Origin: Halorussus rarus
GTDB lineage: Archaea > Halobacteriota > Halobacteria > Halobacteriales > Haladaptataceae
Direction: 5' to 3'
Assembly: GCF_003369835.1 (NCBI RefSeq)
Contig: NZ_QPMJ01000002.1
Span: 620,001 to 684,000 of the forward strand
Length of the DNA: 64,000 nucleotides
In this document: piece by piece, positions 46,795 to 55,348 of the stretch
Layout of the letters: each line of letters begins with the position of its first letter
Position numbering within the stretch: position 1 is the first letter of the stretch
Made by a program: the position numbers and the translations under genes
Notes under the pieces: generated by a model
Database searches by the model: none
Seen by the model: only the letters and a program-made list of their open reading frames with translations
What the model was told of the DNA's origin: nothing

Positions 46795-47811
46795 TTATCC
46801 CTGGTTCGAGTCGGTGCTCACGTACCGCACCTCGGGGTCGAGGCGCGGCTGGTCTTTCGGCCGGATGGCCGGGCGGAAGCGCAGGAGGCGCTTGTTCGGA
46901 CCGGGGACCGACCCCTTGACCAGCGCGTACGAGCCGTCGACCTCGCCGTAGTTGACGAAGCCGCCGTCGACGTTGATGTCGTCGCCCTCACCCAGGTCGA
47001 TGAGGCGCTTGTTGAGCTCGGTGCGCTGGTGGTAGCCGGTCTGGCCCTGCTGGGGCACCGTCGAGCGGACCCGGGACGGGTTCCACGGACCGAGGTTGCC
47101 GATCCGTCGGCGCCATCCCTGGCGGGCGTGCTTGCCCTTCCGCTTCTGGACGCCCCATCGCTTGACGGGACCCTGCGTCCCCTTGCCTTTCGTTACGCCG
47201 CTGACGTCCGTGTACTCGCCCGCGCGGAACACGTCGTTCATGGCGTGTTCCCCGCCGTCGGCGAGCAGGTCCAGCGCGAAGTCGACGCGGTCGCCGAGCG
47301 ACCCGCCGCCGACGCGGCTCTCCATCACGTCGGGCTTCTTCTTCGGCACGCTGGGGATCTGGTCCGGGACGGTGTGGGTGACGATTCGCACGTCGGCGAC
47401 GTCGCCGTTCTCGAGCGCCTCGCGGAGTTCGTCCTCCGCGGCGTCGGCGTCGTGGTCCTCCGGCACGTCGAGCGTGCGCGAGAGGTCGTCGTGGAACTCG
47501 TCGCCCCACACGTCCGTCAGCGGCTTCTTGCCGTACGGCGTCTCTTCGTAGGCTCGCAGGGCGACCGCCCGCATCGGCGGCGTCTCCACGATGGTGACGG
47601 GGACGGTCTCCTCCATCCCCTCGGTGGGGGAGTCGGACTCGTCGTTGACCATCACCACGTGGGTCATGCCGACCTTGTAGCCCGCGAAGCCCTGGAGCGA
47701 CGGGTTGCCGTCGCCGTCGGGCCACGAGTTGAAGCGCGGCACCTCGCTGGACGCGCGCTTGCGGGGGCCGAACCCTAGCGAACCTTTGCGTGGTCTGCTT
47801 GTTTCTGGCAT
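46795..47811 (-). CDS. rpl3: 50S ribosomal protein uL3
   Basis: 338 aa; SRPRKGSLGFGPRKRASSEVPRFNSWP start, KYTDVSGVTKGKGTQGPVKRWGVQKRKGKHARQGWRRRIGNLGPWNPSRVRSTVPQQGQTGYHQRTELNKR-type core with the conserved VTKGKG and QGQTGYHQRT. First ribosomal protein of the cluster. Confidence 0.98.
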   Translation of the reverse strand: MPETSRPRKGSLGFGPRKRASSEVPRFNSWPDGDGNPSLQGFAGYKVGMTHVVMVNDESDSPTEGMEETVPVTIVETPPMRAVALRAYEETPYGKKPLTDVWGDEFHDDLSRTLDVPEDHDADAAEDELREALENGDVADVRIVTHTVPDQIPSVPKKKPDVMESRVGGGSLGDRVDFALDLLADGGEHAMNDVFRAGEYTDVSGVTKGKGTQGPVKRWGVQKRKGKHARQGWRRRIGNLGPWNPSRVRSTVPQQGQTGYHQRTELNKRLIDLGEGDDINVDGGFVNYGEVDGSYALVKGSVPGPNKRLLRFRPAIRPKDQPRLDPEVRYVSTDSNQG

Positions 47812-47815
47812 CGTA

Positions 47816-48709
47816 TCACTTCTCTTTGAGGTTCAGGCAGCCGAGCGCGGCGAACATCGCCTCTTCGGTTCGCACGACCTCGCTGCCTTGATTCGGAACC
47901 GCGTTCAGCCAGAGGTCGAACCGGCCGGGTGCGCCGTGTTCGACTCCGGACTCCGCGTCCGCCTCGTCCCCCGACGCGAGGTCGCCGGGCCGGTCGCGGC
48001 CCAGCGAGTCGGTCGGGAGGTCGAGCATCTCCGGCAGCCCGCGACCCGGGGAGCCGAACGCGACGGTCATACCGTCGCGCTCGACGCGGCCGACCACGTC
48101 GGTCAGCCGCCGGGTCGTCAGCTCGACCCCGTGGCGGGACGTCGCGATTCGGACGCCCGCGTCGTCGCGGTCGAGCGCTGCCGGGAGGTCCGCGCGCGTC
48201 ACCGACCAGCCCGAGAGGGGCTCGTCTACGAGCTTCGCGCGGACCGGACTTCGCGAAGAGATCCTGACGGTAACGCGCTCCCCCTCGCCGACCTCCATTT
48301 CTGGCGGCACGACGAGCGAGATCGGGTGTTGCAGTCCGCAATTGACCCGAACGCGCCCTTCAGGTCCGACCTCGGTCACGATTCCCTGTCTTAACGACCC
48401 CGAACCCTCGGATTCGGAGCCGGTCAGTGAGGGGGCGCGGAGCGGCGGCAGGACGCCCGCGTACTCCAGTTCGTCCCGCTTGCCGAATACCTCCTTTCGG
48501 AGGTAGGGCGGCGTCGCGGCGTACTCCAGTACGGTGCTTACGAACCCGCCACCCCATCGCCGCTCGCCGTCGCGGTCGGGAAAGACCACGAGGCGGTCGG
48601 CCCGGAACACCGTCGCCGCGCGGGCGACGTAGCCGATCTTGCGGGTCGCCTCCCGCTTGTCTTCGGCTTCCCGGACGAGGGATGACGGAACGAGTACGCT
48701 GACGGTCAT
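47816..48709 (-). CDS. SPOUT-class RNA methyltransferase (C9orf114/SPOUT1-like)
   Basis: 297 aa, first gene of the ribosomal cluster. VSVLVPSSLVREAEDKREATRKIGYVARAATVFRADRLVVFPDRDGERRWGGGFVSTVLEYAATPPYLRKEVF is the alpha/beta knot start, VAFGSPGRGLPEML the SAM-loop region and LWLNAVPNQGSEVVRTEEAMFAALGCLN the knot end. An OB-like domain is inserted in the middle (GIVTEVGPEGRVRVNCGLQHPISL). Homologues methylate rRNA uridine N3 or related sites; cluster position supports an rRNA target. 4 bp before uL3. Confidence 0.9.
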   Translation of the reverse strand: MTVSVLVPSSLVREAEDKREATRKIGYVARAATVFRADRLVVFPDRDGERRWGGGFVSTVLEYAATPPYLRKEVFGKRDELEYAGVLPPLRAPSLTGSESEGSGSLRQGIVTEVGPEGRVRVNCGLQHPISLVVPPEMEVGEGERVTVRISSRSPVRAKLVDEPLSGWSVTRADLPAALDRDDAGVRIATSRHGVELTTRRLTDVVGRVERDGMTVAFGSPGRGLPEMLDLPTDSLGRDRPGDLASGDEADAESGVEHGAPGRFDLWLNAVPNQGSEVVRTEEAMFAALGCLNLKEK

Positions 48710-48757
48710 ACCGTGACGCTTCGACGCCCCGTCACTAGACTGTAGCGAATCGTACCG

Positions 48758-48778
48758 TCTTGGGTCTTAAAAGGGTGC
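48758..48778 (-). promoter_or_regulatory. Probable promoter of the ribosomal protein operon
   Basis: On the minus strand CCCTTTTAAGACCC (48762-48775) is the one AT-rich block upstream of the methyltransferase gene, about 55 bp before its start, leaving room for a short leader. Confidence 0.5.
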
Positions 48779-48922
48779 CGCTTTCCGTCAGGGAGTGGGA
48801 GCCGGTCACAAAGCTCGTGCCGGCGGAAATCGGAGCTTGAACCGTGCCACCGTCCCCCGATTCTAGCTCGTTTCGGAAGCCTTATTTACTGGCCGGGCGT
48901 TATCTGGAAATGCAATCGCAGG

Positions 48923-48993
48923 GCGCCGGTAGTGTAGTGGTATCACGTGACCTTGCCATGGTCGCAACCTGGGTTCAAATCCCAGCCGGCGCA
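48923..48993 (+). tRNA. tRNA-Gly (anticodon GCC)
   Basis: 71 nt. Acceptor GCGCCGG (48923-48929) pairs with CCGGCGC (48986-48992), discriminator A. Anticodon loop TTGCCAT gives GCC at 48956-48958; T-arm CTGGG-TTCAAAT-CCCAG. CCA not encoded. An AT-rich TTATTTA element lies about 40 bp upstream (48882-48888). Confidence 0.97.
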
Positions 48994-49166
48994 CTTCTCT
49001 CGGATTCCACGCTCGCGAAGTTTCATCTCCTCGTATTCACGGAATTCGAGTAATTCGGTTTGCGGGATTTGAACCCCGCCAGTCGCACGCTCGCGCAGTG
49101 ACCGAAGGGAACGAGCAAGAACGTCTGGCTCCGGTTCACAATTCCAGCCGGCGCACTTCTCTCGGA
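48982..49166. repeat. Duplicated tRNA-Gly 3' end (attachment-site-like repeat)
   Basis: A 23-bp exact repeat begins in the tRNA-Gly T-arm (48982-49004) and recurs at 49144-49166, each preceded by GGTTCA. The 139 bp between includes a reverse-strand T-arm-like segment at 49061-49080 (GGGATTTGAACC). This is the pattern left when an element integrates at a tRNA 3' end and is later lost. Confidence 0.7.
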
Positions 49167-49171
49167 CGCGA

Positions 49172-49188
49172 ACCGGTGAGCCACCGGT
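49172..49188. repeat. Hairpin with three-base loop
   Basis: ACCGGTG-AGC-CACCGGT, perfect 7-bp arms, six bases after the second tRNA-end copy; same shape as the gpmI and rnp1 hairpins. Confidence 0.7.
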
Positions 49189-49260
49189 GTATCGTCCCTC
49201 CCGACGCGACGGAGCGCGGCGACGAAACATTGATTTGTGACTGACCATTCAGTTAACTAC

Positions 49261-49701
49261 ATGGGACGGACGCAATCTCGAACGCGACCCTGGCTCGCCG
49301 CGGTGCTCGGCGTGGCCGTCACGGGACTGGGCCACCTCTACCTCCGCCGGTGGCGGCGTGCGCTCGGGTGGCTGCTCGCGGTCTTCGCGACCGGCAGCCT
49401 CTTCGTGCCCGACGCGGCGCTCCAGGCGTTCGCGACCGGCGAGCGGCTCCCGTTCGTCGAACTCCTCCCCGTCGTGGCCGTCAGCACGCTCAGCGTCGTC
49501 GACGCGTACCTCCTGGCGGTGAGCAAGCGGTTCGGCGCGGAGTACGACGACGAGGATCGCACGATGTGCCCCGACTGCGGTCGGCCAGCCGACGCCGACC
49601 TCGACTTCTGCCAGTGGTGTTCGACCCGACTGGCCGACCGTAGTGGGGACGCCGACAGTATCGCGGACGCTGACGCGGACACCGACCGCGGCAGTCGCTG
49701 A
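49261..49701 (+). CDS. Membrane protein with C-terminal zinc ribbon
   Basis: 146 aa. Membrane helices at about 11-27, 34-50 and 66-88, then a zinc ribbon with C103, C106, C117 and C120 (CPDCGRPADADLDFCQWC) and a disordered acidic tail. Fits the haloarchaeal zinc-ribbon membrane proteins (DUF7575-like). ATG at 49261 chosen over the GTG at 49237. Function unknown. Confidence 0.8.
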   Translation: MGRTQSRTRPWLAAVLGVAVTGLGHLYLRRWRRALGWLLAVFATGSLFVPDAALQAFATGERLPFVELLPVVAVSTLSVVDAYLLAVSKRFGAEYDDEDRTMCPDCGRPADADLDFCQWCSTRLADRSGDADSIADADADTDRGSR

Positions 49702-49754
49702 CCCCCGGAGACGAAAGACCCAAGCACCCCGCTCGAGACGCCCCTAGGAAGGAC

Positions 49755-50591
49755 ATGGACCGAGTTCCGTTCGGCGTCTCCCGGCTCGACGACATCATCG
49801 ACGGCGGCGCCCCGCCCGGAAGCGTGGTCCTGCTGGCGGGCGAGGCCGGCGCCGGCGCCCGCGAGTTCTGCTACACCGCGGCGACCATCAACGGGCTGGC
49901 CCACACCGACGAGGAGACGTTCGAGCTCCACTACGGCGAGGTGTCCGACGAGGCCGCCGTGCCCGAGGACATCCACTACGTCTCGTTCACCGCCAGCGGC
50001 GACGAGCTCCGGCGGGAGATCGAGTTCACGATGAGCGAGGAGCTCGTCCGCGCGGGCGTCGAGGCCGTGGACTTCGCCGACTTCAGCCAGGAGTACTTCC
50101 AGCTGTCGGCCATCCCCCGCGAGTGGTACACCCGCAAGACCCAGACCATCACCGACCTCGGCAGGGGGAACGACCGTCGGGGCGTGCTGGAGGCGCTCGG
50201 CGGCTACCTCAACGAGCACGCCGCGGCCAACCTGGTCGTCATCGACTCGCTCACCGACCTCGCCCGCGCGCCCAGCGGGCACCTCGGCTGGAGCGACATC
50301 ACGCTGCTGGTCAAGGGGCTCCAGAAGGCCTCCCGGGCGTGGAACGGCCTCATCCTCGTGCTCGTGAACCAGGAGGCGCTGACCGACATCCAGATGGGAA
50401 GCCTGATGGGCGCGGCCGACGGCACCATCGCCTTCGAGTGGGAGACCGGCGGCAGCGAGCGCGACCGGGTGATGTTCGTCCGGGAGTTCCGCGGGGTCCT
50501 CTCGCGGCTGGAGGAGGAGGACATCGTCCGGTTCGAGACCGAGATCCACGACGGCGGGTTCGACGTCAGCAACGTCCGGAAGATCCGGTGA
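49755..50591 (+). CDS. KaiC/RadA-superfamily protein without P-loop lysine (HTR-like)
   Basis: 278 aa with the overall plan of a single RecA/KaiC domain: PFGVSRLDDIIDGGAPPGSVVLLAGEAGAGARE, NLVVIDSLTDLARA (Walker B-like) and ADGTIAFEWETGGSERDRVMFVREFRGV. The expected GxxxxGK[ST] reads GEAGAGARE (29-37), so the catalytic Lys and Ser/Thr are absent and ATP hydrolysis is unlikely. Resembles proteins annotated HTR-like in haloarchaea; probably a regulatory or binding role. Confidence 0.85.
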   Translation: MDRVPFGVSRLDDIIDGGAPPGSVVLLAGEAGAGAREFCYTAATINGLAHTDEETFELHYGEVSDEAAVPEDIHYVSFTASGDELRREIEFTMSEELVRAGVEAVDFADFSQEYFQLSAIPREWYTRKTQTITDLGRGNDRRGVLEALGGYLNEHAAANLVVIDSLTDLARAPSGHLGWSDITLLVKGLQKASRAWNGLILVLVNQEALTDIQMGSLMGAADGTIAFEWETGGSERDRVMFVREFRGVLSRLEEEDIVRFETEIHDGGFDVSNVRKIR

Positions 50592-50621
50592 CACCGCCGA
50601 GCCCGCATCCCTGCGAGACGG

Positions 50622-50822
50622 TCACCCCGCGAGCCGGTCGTACCCGTCGCGCAGGAGCTTCCCCGCGCCGACGACCGTCAGCGCGGCGGCCCCGACCACT
50701 ACGCCGGCGTGCACGCCCGGAAGTAGCGGAGCGAGGGTGTAGCGCCCCAGCATCAGGAGCACCACGGCGACGAGCCACAGGACGTACAGGCCGACCGCGA
50801 CTCGCCGGAGGGCAACGAACAT
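50622..50822 (-). CDS. Small two-helix membrane protein
   Basis: 66 aa; FVALRRVAVGLYVLWLVAVVLLML and GVHAGVVVGAAALTVVGAGKLL are two membrane segments; the rest is short. No known family recognised. The ATG at 50822 removes a non-coding-looking N-terminal extension of the open frame. Confidence 0.6.
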   Translation of the reverse strand: MFVALRRVAVGLYVLWLVAVVLLMLGRYTLAPLLPGVHAGVVVGAAALTVVGAGKLLRDGYDRLAG

Positions 50823-50988
50823 GCGTACGTTCCCGTCGGAAACCCTCTTATTCCTGTCGAATTTGCAACCCGAACGCCGCTGGCACGCGTCAGGTGTTCG
50901 ACTCGCTGTCGACCGTGCCACCGCTTCCGGTTGTGCGACGGTCTGACCGCACCGACTGCGAGTGTCGTCGTTGTGAGTCTCGGTTGGA

Positions 50989-51477
50989 TCACTCGGCCTC
51001 GTACGTCCCGTCCGCTTCCTCGGCCAGTCCAAGCAGCACGGCCCAGTCCAGCAGGTACTCGACGCGCTCGCGCCATATCTCCGCCCACGAGTTCGGGTTC
51101 TTGTGGTGCTCCCACGTCGGCACTTCGTCGCGGAACCGCTCGAACACCTCGTCGGCCGACAGCGGTTCTCCGGCCTCCGAGAGAATCGCCAGCACCGCGT
51201 CCGCGCCGAAGACGTCCTCGCGGAACTGCTCGCGCAGGAATGGGGCCTCCGGGTCCTCGCGCGTGCGGGTGAACCCCGACGTCCGCTCCTCGGCCAGGCC
51301 GAGCGCCCGCAGGAAGGTCAGCCACGTCCGGGCCGCGTCCCGGCTCGGCAGGTCGGTCCGGTCGAGCAGTCGGGCGCAGCAGTCGTCCTCGCTGCCGGGC
51401 ACCAGCGGGACCGCCCGCTGGGCGGTGGCCACGAAGTCGAGGTCCGCGGGCGGTTCCGGAACCAGTTTGAACTTCAT
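50989..51477 (-). CDS. Haloarchaeal protein, possible winged-helix pair, unknown function
   Basis: 162 aa. Two segments look like winged helices: RDAARTWLTFLRALGLAEERTSGFTRTRE and EPLSADEVFERFRDEVPTWEHHKNPNSWAEIWRERVEYLLDWAVLLGLAEEADGTYEA. Common in haloarchaea next to mch in my recollection, but not assigned. 21 bp downstream of mch, so probably cotranscribed. Confidence 0.7.
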   Translation of the reverse strand: MKFKLVPEPPADLDFVATAQRAVPLVPGSEDDCCARLLDRTDLPSRDAARTWLTFLRALGLAEERTSGFTRTREDPEAPFLREQFREDVFGADAVLAILSEAGEPLSADEVFERFRDEVPTWEHHKNPNSWAEIWRERVEYLLDWAVLLGLAEEADGTYEAE

Positions 51478-51498
51478 CGTTCTCTCACCACCTCGGTC

Positions 51499-52431
51499 TC
51501 AGAACCCGAAGCTCTCGGCCAGCAGGTCCTCGTCGCGCTCGCCGACGACGTAGGTGTCGCCTCCGACCACGTCGACGGTCGCCTGCGCGGGTGCGAAGAC
51601 GCTCTCGTCGACCTCGTAGAAGTCCCAGTCGACCGACTCGAAGATGTCGGCGAAGTGGGTGCCGTACTCGTCGGTGGCGGTCGAGACGATCTCGTCGAAC
51701 CGGTCGAACTCCTCGCGGACGGTGAGGTGGACCCGGCCGCCGTAGGCCAGCGCGTCGTTGGTCCGCGCGATGGCGGCCTCCTCGCCGCCCGCGACCGGCG
51801 CGACCGGCGCCGACCCCGTGGCGCTCACCACGTCGAGGGGGTCGTAGCCGAGCTCCGAGAGCCGGAACACCGCCATCTCGGCCGCCCGGGAGGCGACGCT
51901 CACGCTGCCCGCGACGCTCGCCGTGGGGACCGACGCGATGAAGACGCTGCCGGGCTCGACGCCGGTCAGGTCCGAGACGTGCTCGGCGACCGACTCGGTG
52001 GGGTAGTCGCCGCTCTCGACCGCCAGCACCGCGAACTCCGAGACGTCCTCGTAGCCCACGCGCGCGAACTCGTCCTCCTCGGCCACGAGCGCCCGGGCCG
52101 GACCGCTCCCCAGGCCCTGGAAGTCGTCGGTCGAGACCTCCCAGCCGGCCTTCTGCGAGCAGAGCAGCGCCAGCGCGGGGTGGTCGCTCGTGAGCTCGAC
52201 GTGCCGGAGCGGCGCGCCGGCCACCTCGTCGAGCCGGGTCTGGACCGTGGCGAGACCGGCGGTCTGCAGCTCGGCCAGCAGCAGGCCGGCCTCGACGCCC
52301 CCGTCGAACTCGTGGCCGAAGTCGAGCACTGTCGCCCCGTTGTCGAGCTCCCGCGCCCCGATGTCGAGCTCCTCGGCGAAGTCCAGCGCCTCGTCGGCGA
52401 GCTCCAGCGCGTTCCGGTTCAGGCTGTCCAT
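51499..52431 (-). CDS. mch: Methenyltetrahydromethanopterin cyclohydrolase
   Basis: 310 aa; converts methenyl- to formyl-tetrahydro(methano)pterin or the reverse in C1 metabolism. Diagnostic: SLNRNALELADEALDFAEELDI, GVEAGLLLAELQTAGLATV, LGSGPARAL, GSVFIASVPTASVAGSVSVASRAAEMAVFRL and VVSATGSAPVAPVAG. Haloarchaea are not methanogens; the enzyme probably serves biosynthetic C1 units. Lies 1.5 kb from a beta-RFAP synthase homologue. Confidence 0.95.
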   Translation of the reverse strand: MDSLNRNALELADEALDFAEELDIGARELDNGATVLDFGHEFDGGVEAGLLLAELQTAGLATVQTRLDEVAGAPLRHVELTSDHPALALLCSQKAGWEVSTDDFQGLGSGPARALVAEEDEFARVGYEDVSEFAVLAVESGDYPTESVAEHVSDLTGVEPGSVFIASVPTASVAGSVSVASRAAEMAVFRLSELGYDPLDVVSATGSAPVAPVAGGEEAAIARTNDALAYGGRVHLTVREEFDRFDEIVSTATDEYGTHFADIFESVDWDFYEVDESVFAPAQATVDVVGGDTYVVGERDEDLLAESFGF

Positions 52432-52524
52432 GGGCGTGGGTTGGGCGTCACCCCGTAAACAGTTTATCAGTCCCGACGCGACCGGGTCGCGGAGTCCGGG
52501 GAACTCCGCTTCCGGTCGGCCGAG

Positions 52525-52836
52525 CTATCGCTCCCGCCTGGCCTCGCGACCCAGCGCCTCCTCGACGGCGTCGACCTTCTCGTGCGCGCGCTGCTCGCGC
52601 GTGCGCTTGTCGTCTATCTTCAGGACGGTGCTCACCCGGTCGCCGTCGACAGCCTCGTGGGCGGCCTGCGCGGCGGCGAACAGTTCGTCGACGGTGTCGG
52701 CCTCGATGACGGTTCCCATCGGGTTGGTCTCGTAGGAGACGTCGAAGTCGTCGAGCGCGGCGACTGCCTTGGCCACTTCCTCGGCCATACTACCTTCGAC
52801 GACCGGTGCGACGCTCAGGAGTGCGATGACGGTCAT
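52525..52836 (-). CDS. Thiamine-binding protein, MTH1187/YkoF family
   Basis: 103 aa ferredoxin-like protein: TVIALLSVAPVVEGSMAEEVAKAVAALDDFDVSYETNPMGTVIEADTVDELFAAAQAAHEAV. MTH1187/YkoF proteins bind thiamine or thiamine-like molecules. Charged helical C-terminal tail of about 30 residues. ATG at 52836; a GTG at 52842 is possible. Confidence 0.9.
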   Translation of the reverse strand: MTVIALLSVAPVVEGSMAEEVAKAVAALDDFDVSYETNPMGTVIEADTVDELFAAAQAAHEAVDGDRVSTVLKIDDKRTREQRAHEKVDAVEEALGREARRER

Positions 52837-53016
52837 GCTCACGCGGAGAGACGCGGGGCGATCCCTTTGTCATTTTGTAACCGAGCTGCCATCCGGTCGA
52901 ACGTCCCGCGCGAAGGTTCAAGTGCGAAAACGGAACGAATCCCGACCGGACGCCCCGCGCGGTCCCGGACGAGGGCGGCGTGCGTACCGTCGCGCACTAC
53001 GGGACCGCCAGTCCGA

Positions 53017-54006
53017 CTACTCCGAGAGGACTGCGCCATCGCTCGCCTCGACCCGCGCGCCGCGGTTCCGGGGTCCGGCGACCAGCACGTCGCCGCCGAC
53101 CCCTGCCGCCGAGAGCGCCGCCTCCGCCGCCTCGCGGGCCGCGTCGGCGCGGCGCTCGGTGGTCACGCCGTAGACCGCCGGCCCCCACGACGACTGGCCG
53201 GCGCCGGCGACCGCGGGCGAGTCGCCGAGCTCCGCGACCAGTTCGCCGACGGGCGGCCGGTAGACGCCGCCCTGCTCGTCGGCGTACCACGCGCCGTTGA
53301 GCCGGCCGACCTCCGCGACCGCCGCGCCGAACGACTCGGCGTCGCCCGACGCGACCGCGGGGAGGACGCGCCGAGTGACGACCGCGGCGATCTCGTCGCC
53401 GATGGTCGGGTCGGCCCGCTCGACGACCGACCGCATGCTGGCGTCCTCGTCGTCGCCGCTCCGGCCGGGGTCGGCGTCCGGGAGGACGACGACGAACCGC
53501 CAGTCGCCGGGAACGCCGTGGCGAGCCGCGACCGCCGGGACCGTCCACTCTCCGCGCGGAGGTCGGTCGGCCGTGAACCGCTCGGTGGGGTGGCCCGCGT
53601 CGAGGACGAACCCGCCGGCCTCGAAGGCGGCGACACCGACGCCGCTCCGGCCGCCACGACCGAGTTTCGGCGCGCACTCGCGGACCCGCGGCTCCCGGTC
53701 GTGGGCGCGGGCGACCGCCGCCAGGACCGCGAGTGCCAACTGGGTCCCGCTCCCGAGCCCGACGTGCCGGGGGAGCGTGCGCTCGACCGCCACGTCCGCG
53801 CCCGGCACGCCGAGCAGGTCGACCGCCCGGCGGACGTGCGCCCGGGCGACGTCGTGGTCGCAGCGCACGCTCCCGGCGGGGGCGGCGGTCACGACGACCC
53901 GCGGCGAGTCGAGCGCGACCCCCAGCGACCCGTAGAGACGCTCGTGGGCCAGCGAGAGGTTCTGGAAGCCGAAGTGGAGGCGCGCTCCGGCCGAGACCCG
54001 TGCCAT
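53017..54006 (-). CDS. Beta-ribofuranosylaminobenzene 5'-phosphate synthase family protein
   Basis: 329 aa GHMP-fold protein. RVSAGARLHFGFQNLSLAHERLYGSLGVALDSPRV and RTLPRHVGLGSGTQLALAVLAAVA (GHMP glycine loop), RGGRSGVGVAAFEAGGFVLDAG and a C-terminal AGAGQSSWGPAVYGV block match beta-RFAP synthase, which joins p-hydroxybenzoate/aminobenzoate and PRPP in methanopterin synthesis. In a haloarchaeon with mch nearby it suggests a modified folate/pterin carrier. Confidence 0.9.
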   Translation of the reverse strand: MARVSAGARLHFGFQNLSLAHERLYGSLGVALDSPRVVVTAAPAGSVRCDHDVARAHVRRAVDLLGVPGADVAVERTLPRHVGLGSGTQLALAVLAAVARAHDREPRVRECAPKLGRGGRSGVGVAAFEAGGFVLDAGHPTERFTADRPPRGEWTVPAVAARHGVPGDWRFVVVLPDADPGRSGDDEDASMRSVVERADPTIGDEIAAVVTRRVLPAVASGDAESFGAAVAEVGRLNGAWYADEQGGVYRPPVGELVAELGDSPAVAGAGQSSWGPAVYGVTTERRADAAREAAEAALSAAGVGGDVLVAGPRNRGARVEASDGAVLSE

Positions 54007-54080
54007 GGCGGCGAGTTACTTCCAGAGGGGGTTGCCCGTTCCGGCAGTGGCAAAAACTGGCCGCATTGTCGGGTGTGCGC

Positions 54081-55040
54081 TCACGCCAGGTCGGAGATGA
54101 CGTGGTCGGCCACGCGCTCGATGCCGTTCTCGTGGTCGGGCGACTCGGGCGGGTGACGGACAGCGCGGGCCACGTGGGCGACCGAGTGCTCGACCTGGAA
54201 CCCCCGGACGCCCCGGCGTTCGAGGACGCGGGTCACGCCGTGCTGCTCGTCGGTGAACGGGTAGACCACGCAGGGCGTGCCGGCGACCGCGGCCTCCATC
54301 ACGGTGGAGTAGCCCGAGCAGACCACCACGTCGGCGGCCCGGACCCACGGCAGGAGCGCGGGGACCGCCTCCCAGCCGTCTGCACCCACGTGGATCACGT
54401 CGTGGCCCTCGGTCCGGAGCGTCTCGGCGAGCACGTCGAAGTCGGTCGAGTAGACGCTCGGGACCACCAGCACCTCCAGGTCCCGCTCGGGCGACCGACA
54501 GCCGGCGGGGTCGAGCGCGATGGGCGGGACGTGGGTCACGCCCGGTGGATCCCCGTCGTCGGGCGGCCACACCGCGGGGTAGAGGAACGACTCGGCCGCG
54601 CCGAGCTGGTAGCGGTTGAGCAGCCACGTGAACACCTGCTCGACCGCGGCGTCGTAGTAGGACGCGGCGTTGTGGGTGACGACGTACAGCGGCGTCCCGG
54701 TCACAGACGCGGCCATCGCCGCGAACATGTCGTCGGTCACCAGCGCTGCGGGGTCGACCCGGCGGAGCCACCGGATCAGGTCGATCACGCGCTTGGCGCT
54801 GTACGGGAGGCTCCGCGTGAGGACTCGGCCGAGCGACCCCTCCTGGTAGTCGCCGATGTAGTCGACCGGCGCGGCCCGGAACACGTCGTAGCCGTTGTGC
54901 TCGATGAACCGCGAGCCCGGACCGCCGCCGGCCAGCGCGATCTCCGCGCCCGCGTCCTCGAAGGCCTGAGCGACCGCGAGCATCCGCGTCGCGTGGCCGG
55001 CGCCCTCCGGGTAGTGGGCGACGGCCACCGTCTGGTCCAT
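54081..55040 (-). CDS. Glycosyltransferase, MurG/GT28-like
   Basis: 319 aa GT-B-like protein. TVAVAHYPEGAGHATRMLAVAQAFEDAGAEIALAGGGPGSRFIEHNGYDV is the acceptor-side Rossmann start; VVCSGYSTVMEAAVAGTPCVVYPFTDEQHGVTRVLERRGV is the sugar-nucleotide-binding C-terminal motif (G-x-ST...E...P...EQ). Likely makes a glycolipid or glycosylates a small molecule. ATG at 55040 gives the compact N-terminus. Confidence 0.88.
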   Translation of the reverse strand: MDQTVAVAHYPEGAGHATRMLAVAQAFEDAGAEIALAGGGPGSRFIEHNGYDVFRAAPVDYIGDYQEGSLGRVLTRSLPYSAKRVIDLIRWLRRVDPAALVTDDMFAAMAASVTGTPLYVVTHNAASYYDAAVEQVFTWLLNRYQLGAAESFLYPAVWPPDDGDPPGVTHVPPIALDPAGCRSPERDLEVLVVPSVYSTDFDVLAETLRTEGHDVIHVGADGWEAVPALLPWVRAADVVVCSGYSTVMEAAVAGTPCVVYPFTDEQHGVTRVLERRGVRGFQVEHSVAHVARAVRHPPESPDHENGIERVADHVISDLA

Positions 55041-55348
55041 GGCGTCCCTTCGACGGCCGCCCGAAAAGTATGTTCTCATTCTAGGATTTCGGCGGCGTTT
55101 CGGACCGGCTGCCGCGAGTTCCTGTACCACACCGCTCCGGCTTCGTTTCCCGTTTTCGAGGCAGGAAACTACCGGAGGTCCAGGGAGATGGCGGCGATGG
55201 GACACGAACGAGATGCGCGTGCAGCGACCGCCCCGAGAACGTCGCCGGGGAGTGCGCCGGCAAGAGACGGCAACCGAACAGATTCGGGTCCGACAGCAAC
55301 GTTTGTTGGAGCGGTGGAACTTAAGCCTCTCCGGGGCTACCCCCGGGT
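55041..55348. other. Intergenic control region upstream of ilvD
   Basis: 308 bp between two divergent genes. Contains the ilvD TATA-like box (listed separately) and an AT-rich block at 55069-55085 that may serve the glycosyltransferase gene. No open frame here looks coding. Confidence 0.5.
55317..55327 (+). promoter_or_regulatory. TATA-like box of ilvD
   Basis: GAACTTAAGCC around 55316-55326 lies 23-30 bp before the ilvD ATG, the usual spacing of leaderless haloarchaeal genes. Confidence 0.5.
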
